NCBI GenBank assembly: GCA_041917255.1
Contig: JAYRYA010000004.1
Span: 1-64,000 of the forward strand
From: Zoogloea sp041917255
GTDB taxonomy: Bacteria; Pseudomonadota; Gammaproteobacteria; Burkholderiales; Rhodocyclaceae
Direction: 5' to 3'
Length of the DNA: 64,000 bases
In this document: one piece after another, positions 18,933 to 27,964 of the stretch
Layout of the letters: each line of letters opens with the position of its first letter
Position numbering within the stretch: the first letter of the stretch is position 1
Notes under the pieces: generated by a model
Databases searched by the model: none
Told to the model about the DNA's origin: nothing
Seen by the model: the letters and a program-made list of their open reading frames with translations, nothing else
Made by a program: the position numbers and the translations under genes

Positions 18933-20258
18933 ATGAGACGGGTTGCAGGACGTGTGGTGTTTGCGATGGCAGCGGGCTTTGCGGCGGCCGGAGCAGGGGC
19001 GGCAGACCTCGAGCAGGTCTACCGCGATGCCCTCTCCTACGACGCTGCGCTGGCAAGTGCCCGCGCGTCCCTTGAAGCCGGTCGCGAGAAGCTGCCCCAG
19101 GGGCGCGCCGGTCTGCTGCCGTCCGTGAACCTCACCGGCAACTCCAACTGGAACAAGGTCGATCTCAAGCACTACGACGTCACCCGTGGCTACAACGCCA
19201 ATGGCTGGCAGGTTCAGCTGACCCAGCCCCTGTTCCGTTGGCAGAACTGGGTGCAGTACAAGCAGGGCGAGATGCAGGTAGCGCTGGCCGAGGCCCAGTA
19301 TCAGCTGGCCCGTCAGGATCTGACCCTGCGTGCCGCCCAAGCTTATTTCGACGTGCTGGTTGCCCAGGATGTGCTGGCCGCAGCCACCGCGCTGCACGAG
19401 GCCAACACCCAGCAGCTCGCGTTGGCCAAGAAGAGCTTCGAAGTCGGCACCGTCACCGTTACGGATGTCCATGAGGCCCAGTCCCGCGCGGATCTTTCTT
19501 CGGCCCAGGTGATCGCCGCCGAGAGCGATCTGGCGGTCAAGCGTCATGCCCTGCTGGTGCTCACCGGTAAGGATACCGACGCCCTGAAGGGTCTGCGCAA
19601 GGGGGTGGCCCTGAGCCGCCCGGAGCCCGCCGACATCCAGGCCTGGGTCAATTCGGCCGAGAACGGGAGCTACGCGGTGCAGGCTGCCCAGGTGGCCCAG
19701 GAAATCTCCCAGCGCGAGGTCGAGCGCAACCGCGCCGGCCATCTGCCCACCGTCGATCTGGTGGCGAGCTACGGTAACGCGGCATCCTCTACCGCGCCGC
19801 TGTCAGCGGTGGCGCCGATCCGTACCAACACCGATTCCACCGTTGTGGGCGTGCAACTGGCGCTGCCCCTGTTTCAGGGCGGCAGTGTGAGTTCCCGCGT
19901 CCGCGAGGCGTCGGCCCTGCGCGACAAGGCCAGCGCCGACCTCGACAACGCCCGCCGCACGGCCGCCCAGAACGCTCGCCAGGCTTACCTGGGCGTGACC
20001 AGCGGGCTGGCCCAGGTGAAGGCCTTCGAGGCGGCCCAGGTGTCGTCCCGCTCTGCCCTTGACGCCAACAAGCTCGGTTACGAGGTGGGCGTGCGGATCA
20101 ACATCGACGTGCTGAACGCCCAGAGCCAGCTTTACGACACCCTGCAGAAGCTCTCCAAGGCCCGCTACGACACCCTGCTGGCTCAGCTCAAGCTGAAGGC
20201 CGCGGCCGGCACGCTGGGTGACGAGGACATCAAGGCGATCAACGGTCTGCTCGACTGA
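18933..20258 (+). CDS. tolC: TolC-family outer membrane efflux channel
   Basis: 441 residues from the ATG at 18933 (CGGAGA lies 5-7 nt before it); the frame upstream overlaps the rhodanese gene. A signal peptide (cleavage near GAGAA/DLEQ) is followed by two repeats of the outer-membrane-factor fold: DLEQVYRDALSYDAALASAR, QLTQPLFRWQNWVQYKQGE and, in the second half, GVQLALPLFQGGSVSSRVRE. The end GYEVGVRINIDVLNAQSQLY is the classical TolC pattern. It would form the exit duct for RND and type I systems. A second TolC-type gene in this window (26144) is bound to a type I operon, so this one probably serves the general efflux role. Confidence 0.93.
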   Translation: MRRVAGRVVFAMAAGFAAAGAGAADLEQVYRDALSYDAALASARASLEAGREKLPQGRAGLLPSVNLTGNSNWNKVDLKHYDVTRGYNANGWQVQLTQPLFRWQNWVQYKQGEMQVALAEAQYQLARQDLTLRAAQAYFDVLVAQDVLAAATALHEANTQQLALAKKSFEVGTVTVTDVHEAQSRADLSSAQVIAAESDLAVKRHALLVLTGKDTDALKGLRKGVALSRPEPADIQAWVNSAENGSYAVQAAQVAQEISQREVERNRAGHLPTVDLVASYGNAASSTAPLSAVAPIRTNTDSTVVGVQLALPLFQGGSVSSRVREASALRDKASADLDNARRTAAQNARQAYLGVTSGLAQVKAFEAAQVSSRSALDANKLGYEVGVRINIDVLNAQSQLYDTLQKLSKARYDTLLAQLKLKAAAGTLGDEDIKAINGLLD

Positions 20259-20295
20259 GCCGGCCGGCCCGCTCGGATGGGCAGGTGGCGGGATG

Positions 20296-20340
20296 CCCCA
20301 AGACAAACGGCCGCTAATGGAGCGGCCGTTTGTCTTGGGG
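20296..20340. terminator. 20-bp perfect inverted repeat between convergent genes
   Basis: Arms at 20296-20315 and 20321-20340 are perfectly complementary over 20 bases around an AATGG loop, between the stop of tolC (+) and the stop of the TPR gene (-). The position argues for a shared bidirectional terminator, but there is no T-run on either side, so termination would be atypical. Confidence 0.65.
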
Positions 20341-20355
20341 GCCCGACATCAGCGC

Positions 20356-21684
20356 TCAGGGCTTGGTGTTGCCTTCGAGCTTTGCAAGCTGGGCCTTGGC
20401 GTCGGCTGCCTCGGCAAAGTTCGGGTCGAGCTTGAGGGCTGTCTTGTGCGCGGCAACTGCATCCCGCGTACGACCGGCCGCTGCGTAAGCCGAACCCAGG
20501 TGGTAGTGGATGCCGGCTGATTGGCGGCCTTCGGCGTGGCTGACCTTTTCCAGCACCTTGATGGCTTCGGCCGACTCGCCCCGCTTGAAGTGCACCCAGC
20601 CCAGCGTGTCCTGGAAGTCGGCCACCTTCGGCGCCATGCTGACGGCCTTGCGGGCCCATTCGAGTACCGCGTCGGAGGGCTTGGCGCTGTCGCTGGTGGC
20701 CATCCACGCCATGTTGTTGTAGGGCAGTGGCAGATCGGGGTTGATCCGGACGGCTGCCTGGTAGGCGGCCTGAGCCTCGCGGAACTGGCTGGCGTGTTGC
20801 AGGGCCATGCCAAGCTTGATCTGGGCATCGTAGAGCTTGGGCTGGGCGCGGGCGACGGCCTGGTATTCGCCGATGGCCTGCTTGGTTTCGCCCTGGGCCA
20901 TGAATACGTCGCCCTTGCTCAGCCGCGCCGGGTAGTACTCGGCGCTGGCGGCGAGGGCACGATCATAGGCGGCGTGGGCGTTCTTGTAGCTCTGCTGCAT
21001 CTGGTACGCGCGGCCGAGGCCCTGTTGAGGCAGCGGATTGCCCGGTGAAAGCTTGGCCGATTCCTCGAACTCGCGGATGGCCTTGTCCGGCGCTTTCTTG
21101 TCCAGCCAGATGGTGCCGAGGGCGTAGTGGGCGCCGCCGAGATTGGGATTGATCTGCAGGGCACGACGGTAGAAGTCGGCGGCCACATCGATGTTGTAGC
21201 GGACGTTGTAGTTCAGGTCGCCCAGATCCACCAGCGGGATGGCGGCTCGCGCGTCGACGGCAATCGCGGCCTTCCAGGCCTTTTCGGCCTCAGGGTAGTT
21301 CTTCTGGGCGTATTGCCAGCGGCCCCACGCGGTGAGTGCGTCGGCGTTCTTCGGGGCGATGTCGAGCGCCTGTTTGAGCCACTTGCGCACGTCGTCCGGC
21401 AGGTTGCGGATGCGCGCCGACTCGGCGTGGCCGAGGGCCGGCAGCGGCGACTCGGGATTGATCTGCGCGGCCTCGTTGAAGAGGGTTTCGGCGCGGGGGT
21501 AGTCGCGCTTGCGCAGGGCTTCGTGGCCGGCGCGCAGCTTTTCGCTAAAGGGCGTTTCCTTGGCTGATCCAGGGGATTCGAAGCGCGCCGCGCCGCTTTC
21601 CGACATTTCGAGCAGCGCGTGGGCCGGGCTGCCGGCCAGGGCGAGAAGGGCGAGGAGCAGGGTTCCGGCGGCGCGTGTTTTCAT
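20356..21684 (-). CDS. Exported tetratricopeptide-repeat protein
   Basis: 442 residues from the ATG at 21684; a longer frame starts in the neighbouring terminator region. A signal peptide (TLLLALLALAGSPAHA) precedes at least nine TPR units: for example LRKRDYPRAETLFNEAAQIN, LGDLNYNVRYNIDVAADFYR, LGTIWLDKKAPDKAIREFEE and LGSAYAAAGRTRDAVAAHKT. It should be a periplasmic protein-interaction scaffold. It lies beside a PEP-CTERM gene on the same strand; TPR proteins often belong to exosortase/exopolysaccharide loci (PrsT-like), so such a role is possible but not proven. It ends with no C-terminal enzymatic domain. Confidence 0.85.
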   Translation of the reverse strand: MKTRAAGTLLLALLALAGSPAHALLEMSESGAARFESPGSAKETPFSEKLRAGHEALRKRDYPRAETLFNEAAQINPESPLPALGHAESARIRNLPDDVRKWLKQALDIAPKNADALTAWGRWQYAQKNYPEAEKAWKAAIAVDARAAIPLVDLGDLNYNVRYNIDVAADFYRRALQINPNLGGAHYALGTIWLDKKAPDKAIREFEESAKLSPGNPLPQQGLGRAYQMQQSYKNAHAAYDRALAASAEYYPARLSKGDVFMAQGETKQAIGEYQAVARAQPKLYDAQIKLGMALQHASQFREAQAAYQAAVRINPDLPLPYNNMAWMATSDSAKPSDAVLEWARKAVSMAPKVADFQDTLGWVHFKRGESAEAIKVLEKVSHAEGRQSAGIHYHLGSAYAAAGRTRDAVAAHKTALKLDPNFAEAADAKAQLAKLEGNTKP

Positions 21685-21730
21685 GGTTCCGTTTGGCGTG
21701 ACGAGAAGAAACACCAGTTTGCCAGACTCC

Positions 21731-21770
21731 AAAAGAAACAACCCCATTCAGGCGATCCTGAATGGGGTTG
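21731..21770 (-). terminator. Rho-independent terminator of the PEP-CTERM gene
   Basis: CAACCCCATTCAGG (21739-21752) pairs perfectly with CCTGAATGGGGTTG (21757-21770) around a 4-base loop. On the minus strand the stem is followed by TTTCTTTT (21738-21731). It ends transcription of the gene at 21791-22870. Confidence 0.9.
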
Positions 21771-21790
21771 GTGTCACAGCGGCCGAACGA

Positions 21791-22870
21791 TCAGGCGGCG
21801 CGCTTGCGGCGGGACAGGCCCATGCCAGCCATCGCCAGGCTCAGGAGGCCCAGGGTGGCGGGTTCCGGCACGGTGCCGGTCGGCGGGGGCAGCAGCACGC
21901 CGCTGGCCGAGGAGCCGAAACCGAAGATGAAGGTGTCGGGCGTACCGGTGATCGGATCGCAGCCGGTCAGACCGCGGATGCAGGAGCCGTAGGAGTACAG
22001 GGCGATATCGACGGTGGATGCGTCGCCATCAACCATGCGGCGAGCGGCATCGGCAGTCGCCTTGTCGGGGGCCACGCCGTAGTAGGTGGCGAAAACGCGG
22101 GTGGCGCCATTGGCCAGGGCTTCAAATTCGAAGTCGAACAGTGCGCCTTGGTCAGAGCTGGAGGAGCCTTGCAGGTCGCCTTGCCGGGAGTTGACGTAGT
22201 TGGTGTTCGTCAGGCCGTAGCTCGTGAACGAGAACGGGTTGCCGGAGTTGAAGCCGTTGTTGTCGGTCTTGCGAACGTTGCTGCCGTTGGCGATGCCGAG
22301 CAGTGCGGGCACGCCCTGGATGCTGACCGATTCACCGCCCGGGCTGGGGATGTCCCAGTCCATCACGCGGCGGTAGACGAGATCGCCTGCAGCCAGAGTG
22401 GCACCGGTCAGGTTGGTGATCTTGACCACGGTTTCGTACAGATAGGGCGTGGTGGCCAGGGGGTGGTAGTCGTGGGTGACCTGCAGGATCGCGGCGCCGG
22501 CAGAGTTCAGTACGTTAACCACGGAGACGGCGCTGTTGGCGGTGGAGGTGAAGCTCACCAGCGACAGATTGGCCGTACCGACCGAGCTGTTGGCGTAGCC
22601 AGCCTGACCGGTGCTGGCGATGCCGACGCCCCAGCCTTCGCAGGTGCAGCCAGGGGAGGTGGAGTCGGAGTTGGTGCGCATCGAGCGCAGGCCGACGATG
22701 CTGGTGCCGCTACCGGCAGCGGAGGTGCCGCCGCCGACGTTCAGGTCGCCCAGGTCGCGGACGCCCATCTGCACGGTGCCGTTGTCGATGATGGCGGAGG
22801 CATTAGCGCCACCAGCCACGAGGCCGCTGGCTGCGAGCAGCATGGCCATGGAGAGTTTGCTGGCTTTCAT
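21791..22870 (-). CDS. PEP-CTERM sorting-domain protein (359 aa)
   Basis: A signal peptide (MKASKLSMAMLLAASGLVAGGANA) begins the protein and the C-terminus is a textbook PEP-CTERM signal: VPEPATLGLLSLAMAGMGL followed by SRRKRAA. Exosortase (XrtA/EpsH) recognises this tripartite tail and the protein is then released or anchored at the surface. The mature body is Ser/Thr/Asn-rich with two disulfide-capable segments (CTCEGW; CIRGLTGC) and no known enzymatic motif. No exosortase gene lies in the window. A sigma-54 type promoter (TGGCACA-N4-TTGCTG) lies about 105 nt upstream, and a strong terminator follows, so it is a single-gene transcript. Confidence 0.92.
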   Translation of the reverse strand: MKASKLSMAMLLAASGLVAGGANASAIIDNGTVQMGVRDLGDLNVGGGTSAAGSGTSIVGLRSMRTNSDSTSPGCTCEGWGVGIASTGQAGYANSSVGTANLSLVSFTSTANSAVSVVNVLNSAGAAILQVTHDYHPLATTPYLYETVVKITNLTGATLAAGDLVYRRVMDWDIPSPGGESVSIQGVPALLGIANGSNVRKTDNNGFNSGNPFSFTSYGLTNTNYVNSRQGDLQGSSSSDQGALFDFEFEALANGATRVFATYYGVAPDKATADAARRMVDGDASTVDIALYSYGSCIRGLTGCDPITGTPDTFIFGFGSSASGVLLPPPTGTVPEPATLGLLSLAMAGMGLSRRKRAA

Positions 22871-22974
22871 AACCGGAGTAACTCCTTGATTTATGACGAT
22901 TGACGATGAGGGTGTTTGAGCAAGAAGTGCGCGCGAAGGTCTGTTCGCCCGCGTTTGCGCACTGCGCTTACGTT

Positions 22975-22991
22975 CAGCAATAAGTGTGCCA
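22975..22991 (-). promoter_or_regulatory. Sigma-54 (-24/-12) promoter before PEP-CTERM gene 22870
   Basis: On the minus strand the site reads TGGCACA-CTTA-TTGCTG, with the invariant GG and GC separated by exactly ten bases. It matches the RpoN consensus TGGCACG-N4-TTGCA at nearly all positions. The expected start of transcription is near 22965, giving a leader of about 95 nt. Confidence 0.82.
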
Positions 22992-23188
22992 GAGTATTAA
23001 ATTTTAACAAAGACAACGGGTTGTGTTTCCTTATGTAAAGGTTTCTCCGTTTTTTGTAAAAAACGTCGACAATCATCTGAAACAATAAATTTGCTTTATC
23101 GCGGCGGCGGCGATGAATCGGCATTAACATGCCGACATTTCGCCACGCGGGCCCGTGCAGGGCCGTTATCGGAGAGGCATCAGATTCA

Positions 23189-24667
23189 ATGAGCACGCAA
23201 ATTCTTGACCTTCGCGACTTCATTGCCCGGCTCGAGCAAATGGGTGAATTGCGCCGGGTGAGTGTCGAGGTCGATCCGCACCTGGAAATGACCGAGATCT
23301 GCGACCGGGTGCTGCGTGCCGGTGGTCCGGCGATTCTGTTCGAGAAGCCGAAAGGCTACGACATGCCGGTGCTGGCCAACCTCTTCGGCACGCCGCAGCG
23401 GGTGGCGCTCGGGATGGGCGCGCGCGGTGACGACTGGCAGAACGCCCTGCGGGAGACCGGTAAGCTGCTGGCCTTCCTGAAGGAGCCGGAACCGCCCAAA
23501 GGGCTGAAGGATGCCTGGGAGAAGCTGCCGGTTTTCAAGCAGGTGCTCAACATGTCGCCAAAGACGGTGTCGTCGGCGCCATGCCAGCAGGTGGTGAAGG
23601 AGGGGCGGGACGTGGATCTGGGCGGCCTGCCGATCCAGCACTGCTGGCCTGGCGACGTGGCGCCGCTCATCACCTGGGGCCTGGTGGTGACCCGCGGCCC
23701 CGGCAAGCCGCGCCAGAACCTGGGCATCTACCGTCAGCAGGTGCTGGGCCCGAACAAGGTCATCATGCGCTGGCTGGCCCATCGGGGAGGGGCGCTGGAT
23801 TACCTGGAGCACCAGAAGGCGAACCCGGGCCAGCCTTTCCCGGTGGCGGTGGTGCTGGGCTGTGACCCGGCGACGATCCTCGGGGCGGTGACGCCGGTGC
23901 CGGATTCGTTGTCGGAGTACCAGTTTGCCGGCCTGCTGCGTGGCGCAAAGACCGAGCTGGTGAAGTGCATCGGGTCGGATCTGCAAGTGCCGGCGTCGGC
24001 CGAGATCGTCCTCGAGGGCGTGATCCACTCCGGCGAGATGGCGCTGGAGGGCCCCTACGGTGATCACACGGGCTATTACAACGAGCAGGCGGAATTTCCG
24101 GTATTCACCATCGAGCGCATCACCCACCGGCGAGACCCGATCTACCACAGCACCTACACCGGCAAACCGCCCGACGAACCGGCAATGCTGGGCGTGGCGC
24201 TCAACGAGGTGTTCGTGCCGCTCTTGCAGAAGCAGTTCACCGAGATCGTTGATTTCTACCTGCCGCCCGAGGGCTGCTCGTACCGGCTGGCGGTGGTGAG
24301 CATCAGGAAGCAGTATCCCGGCCACGCCAAGCGGGTGATGTTCGGAATCTGGAGTTTCCTGCGCCAGTTCATGTACACCAAGTTCATCATCGTGGTGGAT
24401 GACGACGTGAACATCCGCGACTGGAAGGAGGTGATCTGGGCGCTGACCACCCGGATGGACGGCACCCGCGATACCACGCTGGTGGACAACACCCCCATCG
24501 ACTATCTGGACTTCGCCAGCCCGGTGGCTGGTCTGGGCTCCAAGATGGGCTTCGACGCCACCAACAAGTGGCCGGGTGAGACCAACCGCGAGTGGGGGCG
24601 GGCCATCGAGATGAGCCCGGAGGTGAAGCGGCGGGTGGATGAGATGTGGGGCAGTCTGGGGCTGTGA
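23189..24667 (+). CDS. ubiD: UbiD-family 3-octaprenyl-4-hydroxybenzoate decarboxylase
   Basis: 492 residues from the ATG at 23189, close to E. coli UbiD (497). GGAGAGG lies about 13 nt before the ATG. The start LDLRDFIARLEQMGELRRV, the block RQNLGIYRQQVLGPNKVIMRW, the prFMN-pocket region EGVIHSGEMALEGPYGDHTG and the C-terminal DYLDFASPVAGLGSKMGFDA are all diagnostic. The enzyme uses prenylated FMN made by UbiX to remove the carboxyl group in ubiquinone synthesis. The close match over the whole length favours UbiD itself over a paralogous aromatic decarboxylase. The gene is transcribed away from the PEP-CTERM gene. Confidence 0.92.
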   Translation: MSTQILDLRDFIARLEQMGELRRVSVEVDPHLEMTEICDRVLRAGGPAILFEKPKGYDMPVLANLFGTPQRVALGMGARGDDWQNALRETGKLLAFLKEPEPPKGLKDAWEKLPVFKQVLNMSPKTVSSAPCQQVVKEGRDVDLGGLPIQHCWPGDVAPLITWGLVVTRGPGKPRQNLGIYRQQVLGPNKVIMRWLAHRGGALDYLEHQKANPGQPFPVAVVLGCDPATILGAVTPVPDSLSEYQFAGLLRGAKTELVKCIGSDLQVPASAEIVLEGVIHSGEMALEGPYGDHTGYYNEQAEFPVFTIERITHRRDPIYHSTYTGKPPDEPAMLGVALNEVFVPLLQKQFTEIVDFYLPPEGCSYRLAVVSIRKQYPGHAKRVMFGIWSFLRQFMYTKFIIVVDDDVNIRDWKEVIWALTTRMDGTRDTTLVDNTPIDYLDFASPVAGLGSKMGFDATNKWPGETNREWGRAIEMSPEVKRRVDEMWGSLGL

Positions 24668-24842
24668 TCGGTTCATCCCGCCGTCGCGCGCTGCGCCGAG
24701 GCGGGTGGGGTCGGCTGCCGAATCGTCGGCGCCGGAGTGCGCAGGGTGCGGCAAGGCCGCCCGGTGCGGTGATGGGCTCCGGAATGTGGGTCGCGTGCCG
24801 GCCAAGTTCGGCCAGCAGGGGGCATGGCAGTACGGTAGGGCG

Positions 24843-25140
24843 TCATGTCGATCGCTGCAACGCGGCATTGACGGTGCGCTCGAACAGTGGCGCCTGGAAA
24901 GGGGCGGTGGCGATCATCAGGTGGATGCCGCAGGCCAGGTCATCCAGCCGGTAGCCGATGCCATCCCAGGACATGAAGAACACAACTGCGAGCGGGTCGG
25001 GTAGTTTTTCCCCACCTCGAAGAATGTGATTGCCTTGGCGCCACCGTTGGTCTTGAGCGGCACCGTCACTATCTCGCCTGATTGCAGGCTGTGCTGCCGG
25101 TGTCGTATTTGCCGCCCTTGGTCTCCATCGGGCGCTTCAT
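24843..25140 (-). pseudogene. Decayed gene of unknown family, two frameshifts
   Basis: Three consecutive protein-like segments lie in three frames on the minus strand: METKGGKYDTGSTACNQ (from about 25125), GEIVTVPLKTNGGAKAITFF and VGKNYPTRSQ (about 25075-24985), then VVFFMSWDGIGYRLDDLACG continuing to LFERTVNAALQRST and a stop at 24845-24843. The pieces join naturally, so an ancestral gene has lost its frame near 25075 and near 24985. No family is recognised. A small conserved cysteine pair (TACNQ; LACG) is visible. The remaining 24668-24842 shows no gene. Confidence 0.6.
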
Positions 25141-25214
25141 CTACTTGGTGTTTTCGGTCTCGCCGCCGATGCTTGGGGTGGAGGCGGTTCCAGATCGACC
25201 GCATCGGCGAAACA

Positions 25215-25242
25215 ACAACGGCAGCCCTCGGGCTGCCGTTGT
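25215..25242 (-). terminator. Terminator after PEP-CTERM gene 25261
   Basis: ACAACGGCAGCC (25215-25226) pairs perfectly with GGCTGCCGTTGT (25231-25242) over a 4-base CTCG loop; the minus-strand continuation is TGTTTCG. It lies 19 bp after the stop of the minus-strand PEP-CTERM gene. Confidence 0.82.
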
Positions 25243-25260
25243 GACGGGCTGGGGCCGGGG

Positions 25261-25917
25261 TCAGCGCTTGGCGCGCACCAGTGCCAGGGCTGCCAGAGCT
25301 CCGCCGATGAGCGCGAGTGAGGTCGGTTCGGGCACGCCAGTGCCGGGGTCGGTCAGGCCCTGGATGCCGACGGTAAAGCCGTGCCAGTTCTCGCTGGTAT
25401 CGGTGAAGGTAATCGAAGTGAAGTCGCCGATCAGTTCGATGACGCCGTGCATTTCGCCGGCGCCGGTAAAGCCGGTGCCCCCTGCGTTGAGAAGGGCCGT
25501 GCCGCAGCCCCAGTAGCCGCAGCCTTCGCTGAGGACGGTGATGGGGGCGCCGAAGTCGACGACGTTGCCGTTCCAGCTGACGAGCGCGATCAGCGGGTTG
25601 TGGACGCTCTGGCTGAAGGTGATGGTCTTGGAGCCGCCGCGATTGAGCCCGATGAGATCGACCGTGGCCGGTGCGTTGTCGACGGTTGCGCTGGTGTAGA
25701 TGGCGGGATTCGTCCAGTAAAAGGTGCCGCCACTGAGCTGCGCAAAGGAATACAGGCCGGTGAAGGTCACGCCGACGGTATTTGCGCCGGAGGCGATGCT
25801 GCCGGCCACACCCGAGGCTGTGGACATTTCGCTGATCCAGTCAGTCCAGTAGGCGGGGGCGGCAAAAGTGGCGGGCGCGGCGAGGGCGGCCGCGAGGGCG
25901 GTGGCGATGAGGCGCAT
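25261..25917 (-). CDS. PEP-CTERM sorting-domain protein (218 aa)
   Basis: Start at the ATG 25917 because a CAGGAGAT ribosome site lies directly before it. A signal peptide (MRLIATALAAALAAPATFAA) is followed by a 170-residue exported domain (WTDWISEMSTASG; ITFTDTSENWHGFTVGIQGL) and a PEP-CTERM tail VPEPTSLALIGGALAALALV-RAKR. The domain has a Cys pair in GCGYWGCG. It is likely a surface or exopolysaccharide-associated protein processed by exosortase. A sigma-54 promoter lies about 50-60 nt upstream; a hairpin terminator follows. Confidence 0.9.
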   Translation of the reverse strand: MRLIATALAAALAAPATFAAPAYWTDWISEMSTASGVAGSIASGANTVGVTFTGLYSFAQLSGGTFYWTNPAIYTSATVDNAPATVDLIGLNRGGSKTITFSQSVHNPLIALVSWNGNVVDFGAPITVLSEGCGYWGCGTALLNAGGTGFTGAGEMHGVIELIGDFTSITFTDTSENWHGFTVGIQGLTDPGTGVPEPTSLALIGGALAALALVRAKR

Positions 25918-25962
25918 GGCGATCTCCTGAGTGGGAGCTGAATATCTTGGTTGCTCAATTTC

Positions 25963-25979
25963 GAGCAATAATTGCGCCA
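25963..25979 (-). promoter_or_regulatory. Sigma-54 (-24/-12) promoter before PEP-CTERM gene 25917
   Basis: On the minus strand: TGGCGCA-ATTA-TTGCTC, with GG and GC exactly ten bases apart. Same architecture as the sites at 22975 and 32141. Transcription should begin near 25954, about 37 nt before the start codon. Confidence 0.78.
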
Positions 25980-26143
25980 GATCGCCAATTTATGCAAAAA
26001 ATGGCAAAAATCCGTTTTTTGTCAATCGCCTGTAACAAACCGGGAATGCGGACGGCTGGCCGGCTGGCGAAGGGGTGTAAAAACCTCCGACAGTGGCCGT
26101 GTTCGATGGGGTGTCTGCGTGGCCGGCCGGCGGGCCGGAGGCG

Positions 26144-27964
26144 TCATTCGGGCTGGGGAGCGGCCGTCGAGCCGCTGCGGGCGGGGCGCGGGAGCACCGT
26201 CTCCCGGGCGATCTTCCACTGGCCGTCGGCCTTGACCCATTCCAGTTGCTTCTTCACCGTGTCCTTGTACTGGGCGGCGGAGTAGTGCTGGGTAAAGCGC
26301 ACGACCACCCGGCTGGTGTCGCTACTGCGCGTGGTCAGGTTGTCGATGCGGATGCGCGGCGACTGTGCCTGGGTGACGCGCTGGCGACGCTCGGCTTCCC
26401 AGTCGGCGGTGCTACGGCCCTTGGCGGGCTGGAAATCGGTGGTGTACAGGGCCCGGTAGGCGTCGAAGTTGCCGGCGGTCCAGGCGCTGGTCCAGGCGTC
26501 GATGCGGTCGCGGATGCTGGATTCGACGCGGGCGGCGGGCTCGATCAGCTCGATCTGCGGCGCTGGTGCAGCCTCGACCACCGGCACCGGTGCGGCGGCC
26601 AGGGCGGGCGACACATAGCGCGTGCCGAGCAGCTCCGGGGCGATCGGCGCGGGGCGATAGCGGCTGCGCAAGGCCTCCCGCAGTTCGCCGGCGAGGCCCA
26701 GCAGCTGGGCCTGAAGGGTGGTCTGCTGAGCGCGGTTTTCGATCAGGTTGCGCTGGGCATCGAAGAGGTCGCTCTGGGCGATGGAGAGGTCGTTGAGCGA
26801 ACGTCGGCCAGCGTCAAAGTGCAGCTCGTAGGCCCCGGCCACACGCTGGGCAGCGGCGACACGCTGCTCGAGTTGGGGGGCGATGCCGCGGGCTTCGGTG
26901 TATTGGCGATACAGATCGGTGATGTCCTTTGAAACCTTGAGCATCAGGTCGTCGGCGTCGGCCTGGGCAGCCTGGTGGCGTTCGACGGCCTCGGTGTGGC
27001 GGCCGATGTTCTTGCCGCCAAGGGGGATGTCGAGGTTGACGCCCAGCTGCGCGGCGCGCTGGGTATCGGCCGTTGGGACGGGGATCGTGGTGTTGTCGAG
27101 GCGCTTGCTGTACGACAGATCCACCGTCGGGAAGAACAGGCCTCGGGCTGCGCCCACATCGGCCTGGCGGGCGGCGGTGCGCTGAAGCGCAGCGCGCAGG
27201 CGCGGGTTGCGTTCGTGGATGCGCTCGACCAGGGCGTCCACCGGGTCGGCGCCTTCGAGGGCGGGTGCAGGGAGGATGGAGGGCTGGGTCAGCGCTTCGG
27301 GCACCTGGCTGGTGAGCAGACGGAAGCGGTACTCGGCGGTGCCAAGCTGAGCGCGCAGCTGGCCCAGCAGGGTGCGGTTCTGGATCAGGCGCACGCGCAT
27401 CAGGTCAAGTTCGGACGAGGCAATGCGCCCGGCGTCCACCCGGTGCGTGACGTTGGCCTCGACCCGTTCCTGGCTGGCGATGGTGGCCTGCAGGCTGGCG
27501 ATCAGCTGGCGCAGGCGCACCACGTCGCTGTAGTTCTCGGTGATCTCGTAGGCAACCTGCTCAAGCACGTTGTCCAGATCGGCGTCGGCGGCGTCGCGGC
27601 TGAAGCCGGCAGCGCGCAGCCGGTTGGTGTCGGTGGCGCCGTTGAAGACGTTCCAGCGCAGGGTTGCGTCGGTGCGTCGGACGTTGCGGTCGATGGGGGT
27701 GCCGAGGGTTTCGTCGCGGGAGTCCGAGTTGCGGTAGCTGAGGCCGAGGCTGGGCAGGAAGTCGGAACGCACCTGCACGATCTGGGCTTCGGCGGCGCGC
27801 AGCAGCGCCTGGGCGGAGCGCACGCTGGGCTGCTGCAGGAGCACCTTGTCCACCACCGCGGGCAGCGGGTCGGCGTGGGCGATGCCGGCAGCGAGACCCA
27901 GCCCGAGGGCGGCAAGCTGCGAGGCGAGGCGGGCGTAGGGGTGGGTAGTGGGTTTCGGGCTCAT
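26144..27964 (-). CDS. Type I secretion outer-membrane channel (TolC family) with C-terminal NTF2/Cds6-like domain
   Basis: 606 residues from the ATG at 27964, which overlaps the stop of the HlyD gene by one base. A signal peptide (QLAALGLGLAAGIAHADPL) is followed by the two-repeat outer-membrane-factor fold to about residue 440 (DKVLLQQPSVRSAQALLRAA; GVNLDIPLGGKNIGRHTEAV). An unusual extra domain occupies about 480-590: W-x3-AW near the start, YTTDFQPAKGRSTADWEAER, VVVRFTQHYSAAQYKDTVKK, QLEWVKADGQWKIARE. This resembles the NTF2-like C-terminal domain of Cds6-type proteins and is repeated in the TPR protein at 40339. Normal TolC proteins are about 430-490 residues. It should form the outer-membrane exit of the type I system. 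Confidence 0.9.
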   Translation of the reverse strand: MSPKPTTHPYARLASQLAALGLGLAAGIAHADPLPAVVDKVLLQQPSVRSAQALLRAAEAQIVQVRSDFLPSLGLSYRNSDSRDETLGTPIDRNVRRTDATLRWNVFNGATDTNRLRAAGFSRDAADADLDNVLEQVAYEITENYSDVVRLRQLIASLQATIASQERVEANVTHRVDAGRIASSELDLMRVRLIQNRTLLGQLRAQLGTAEYRFRLLTSQVPEALTQPSILPAPALEGADPVDALVERIHERNPRLRAALQRTAARQADVGAARGLFFPTVDLSYSKRLDNTTIPVPTADTQRAAQLGVNLDIPLGGKNIGRHTEAVERHQAAQADADDLMLKVSKDITDLYRQYTEARGIAPQLEQRVAAAQRVAGAYELHFDAGRRSLNDLSIAQSDLFDAQRNLIENRAQQTTLQAQLLGLAGELREALRSRYRPAPIAPELLGTRYVSPALAAAPVPVVEAAPAPQIELIEPAARVESSIRDRIDAWTSAWTAGNFDAYRALYTTDFQPAKGRSTADWEAERRQRVTQAQSPRIRIDNLTTRSSDTSRVVVRFTQHYSAAQYKDTVKKQLEWVKADGQWKIARETVLPRPARSGSTAAPQPE

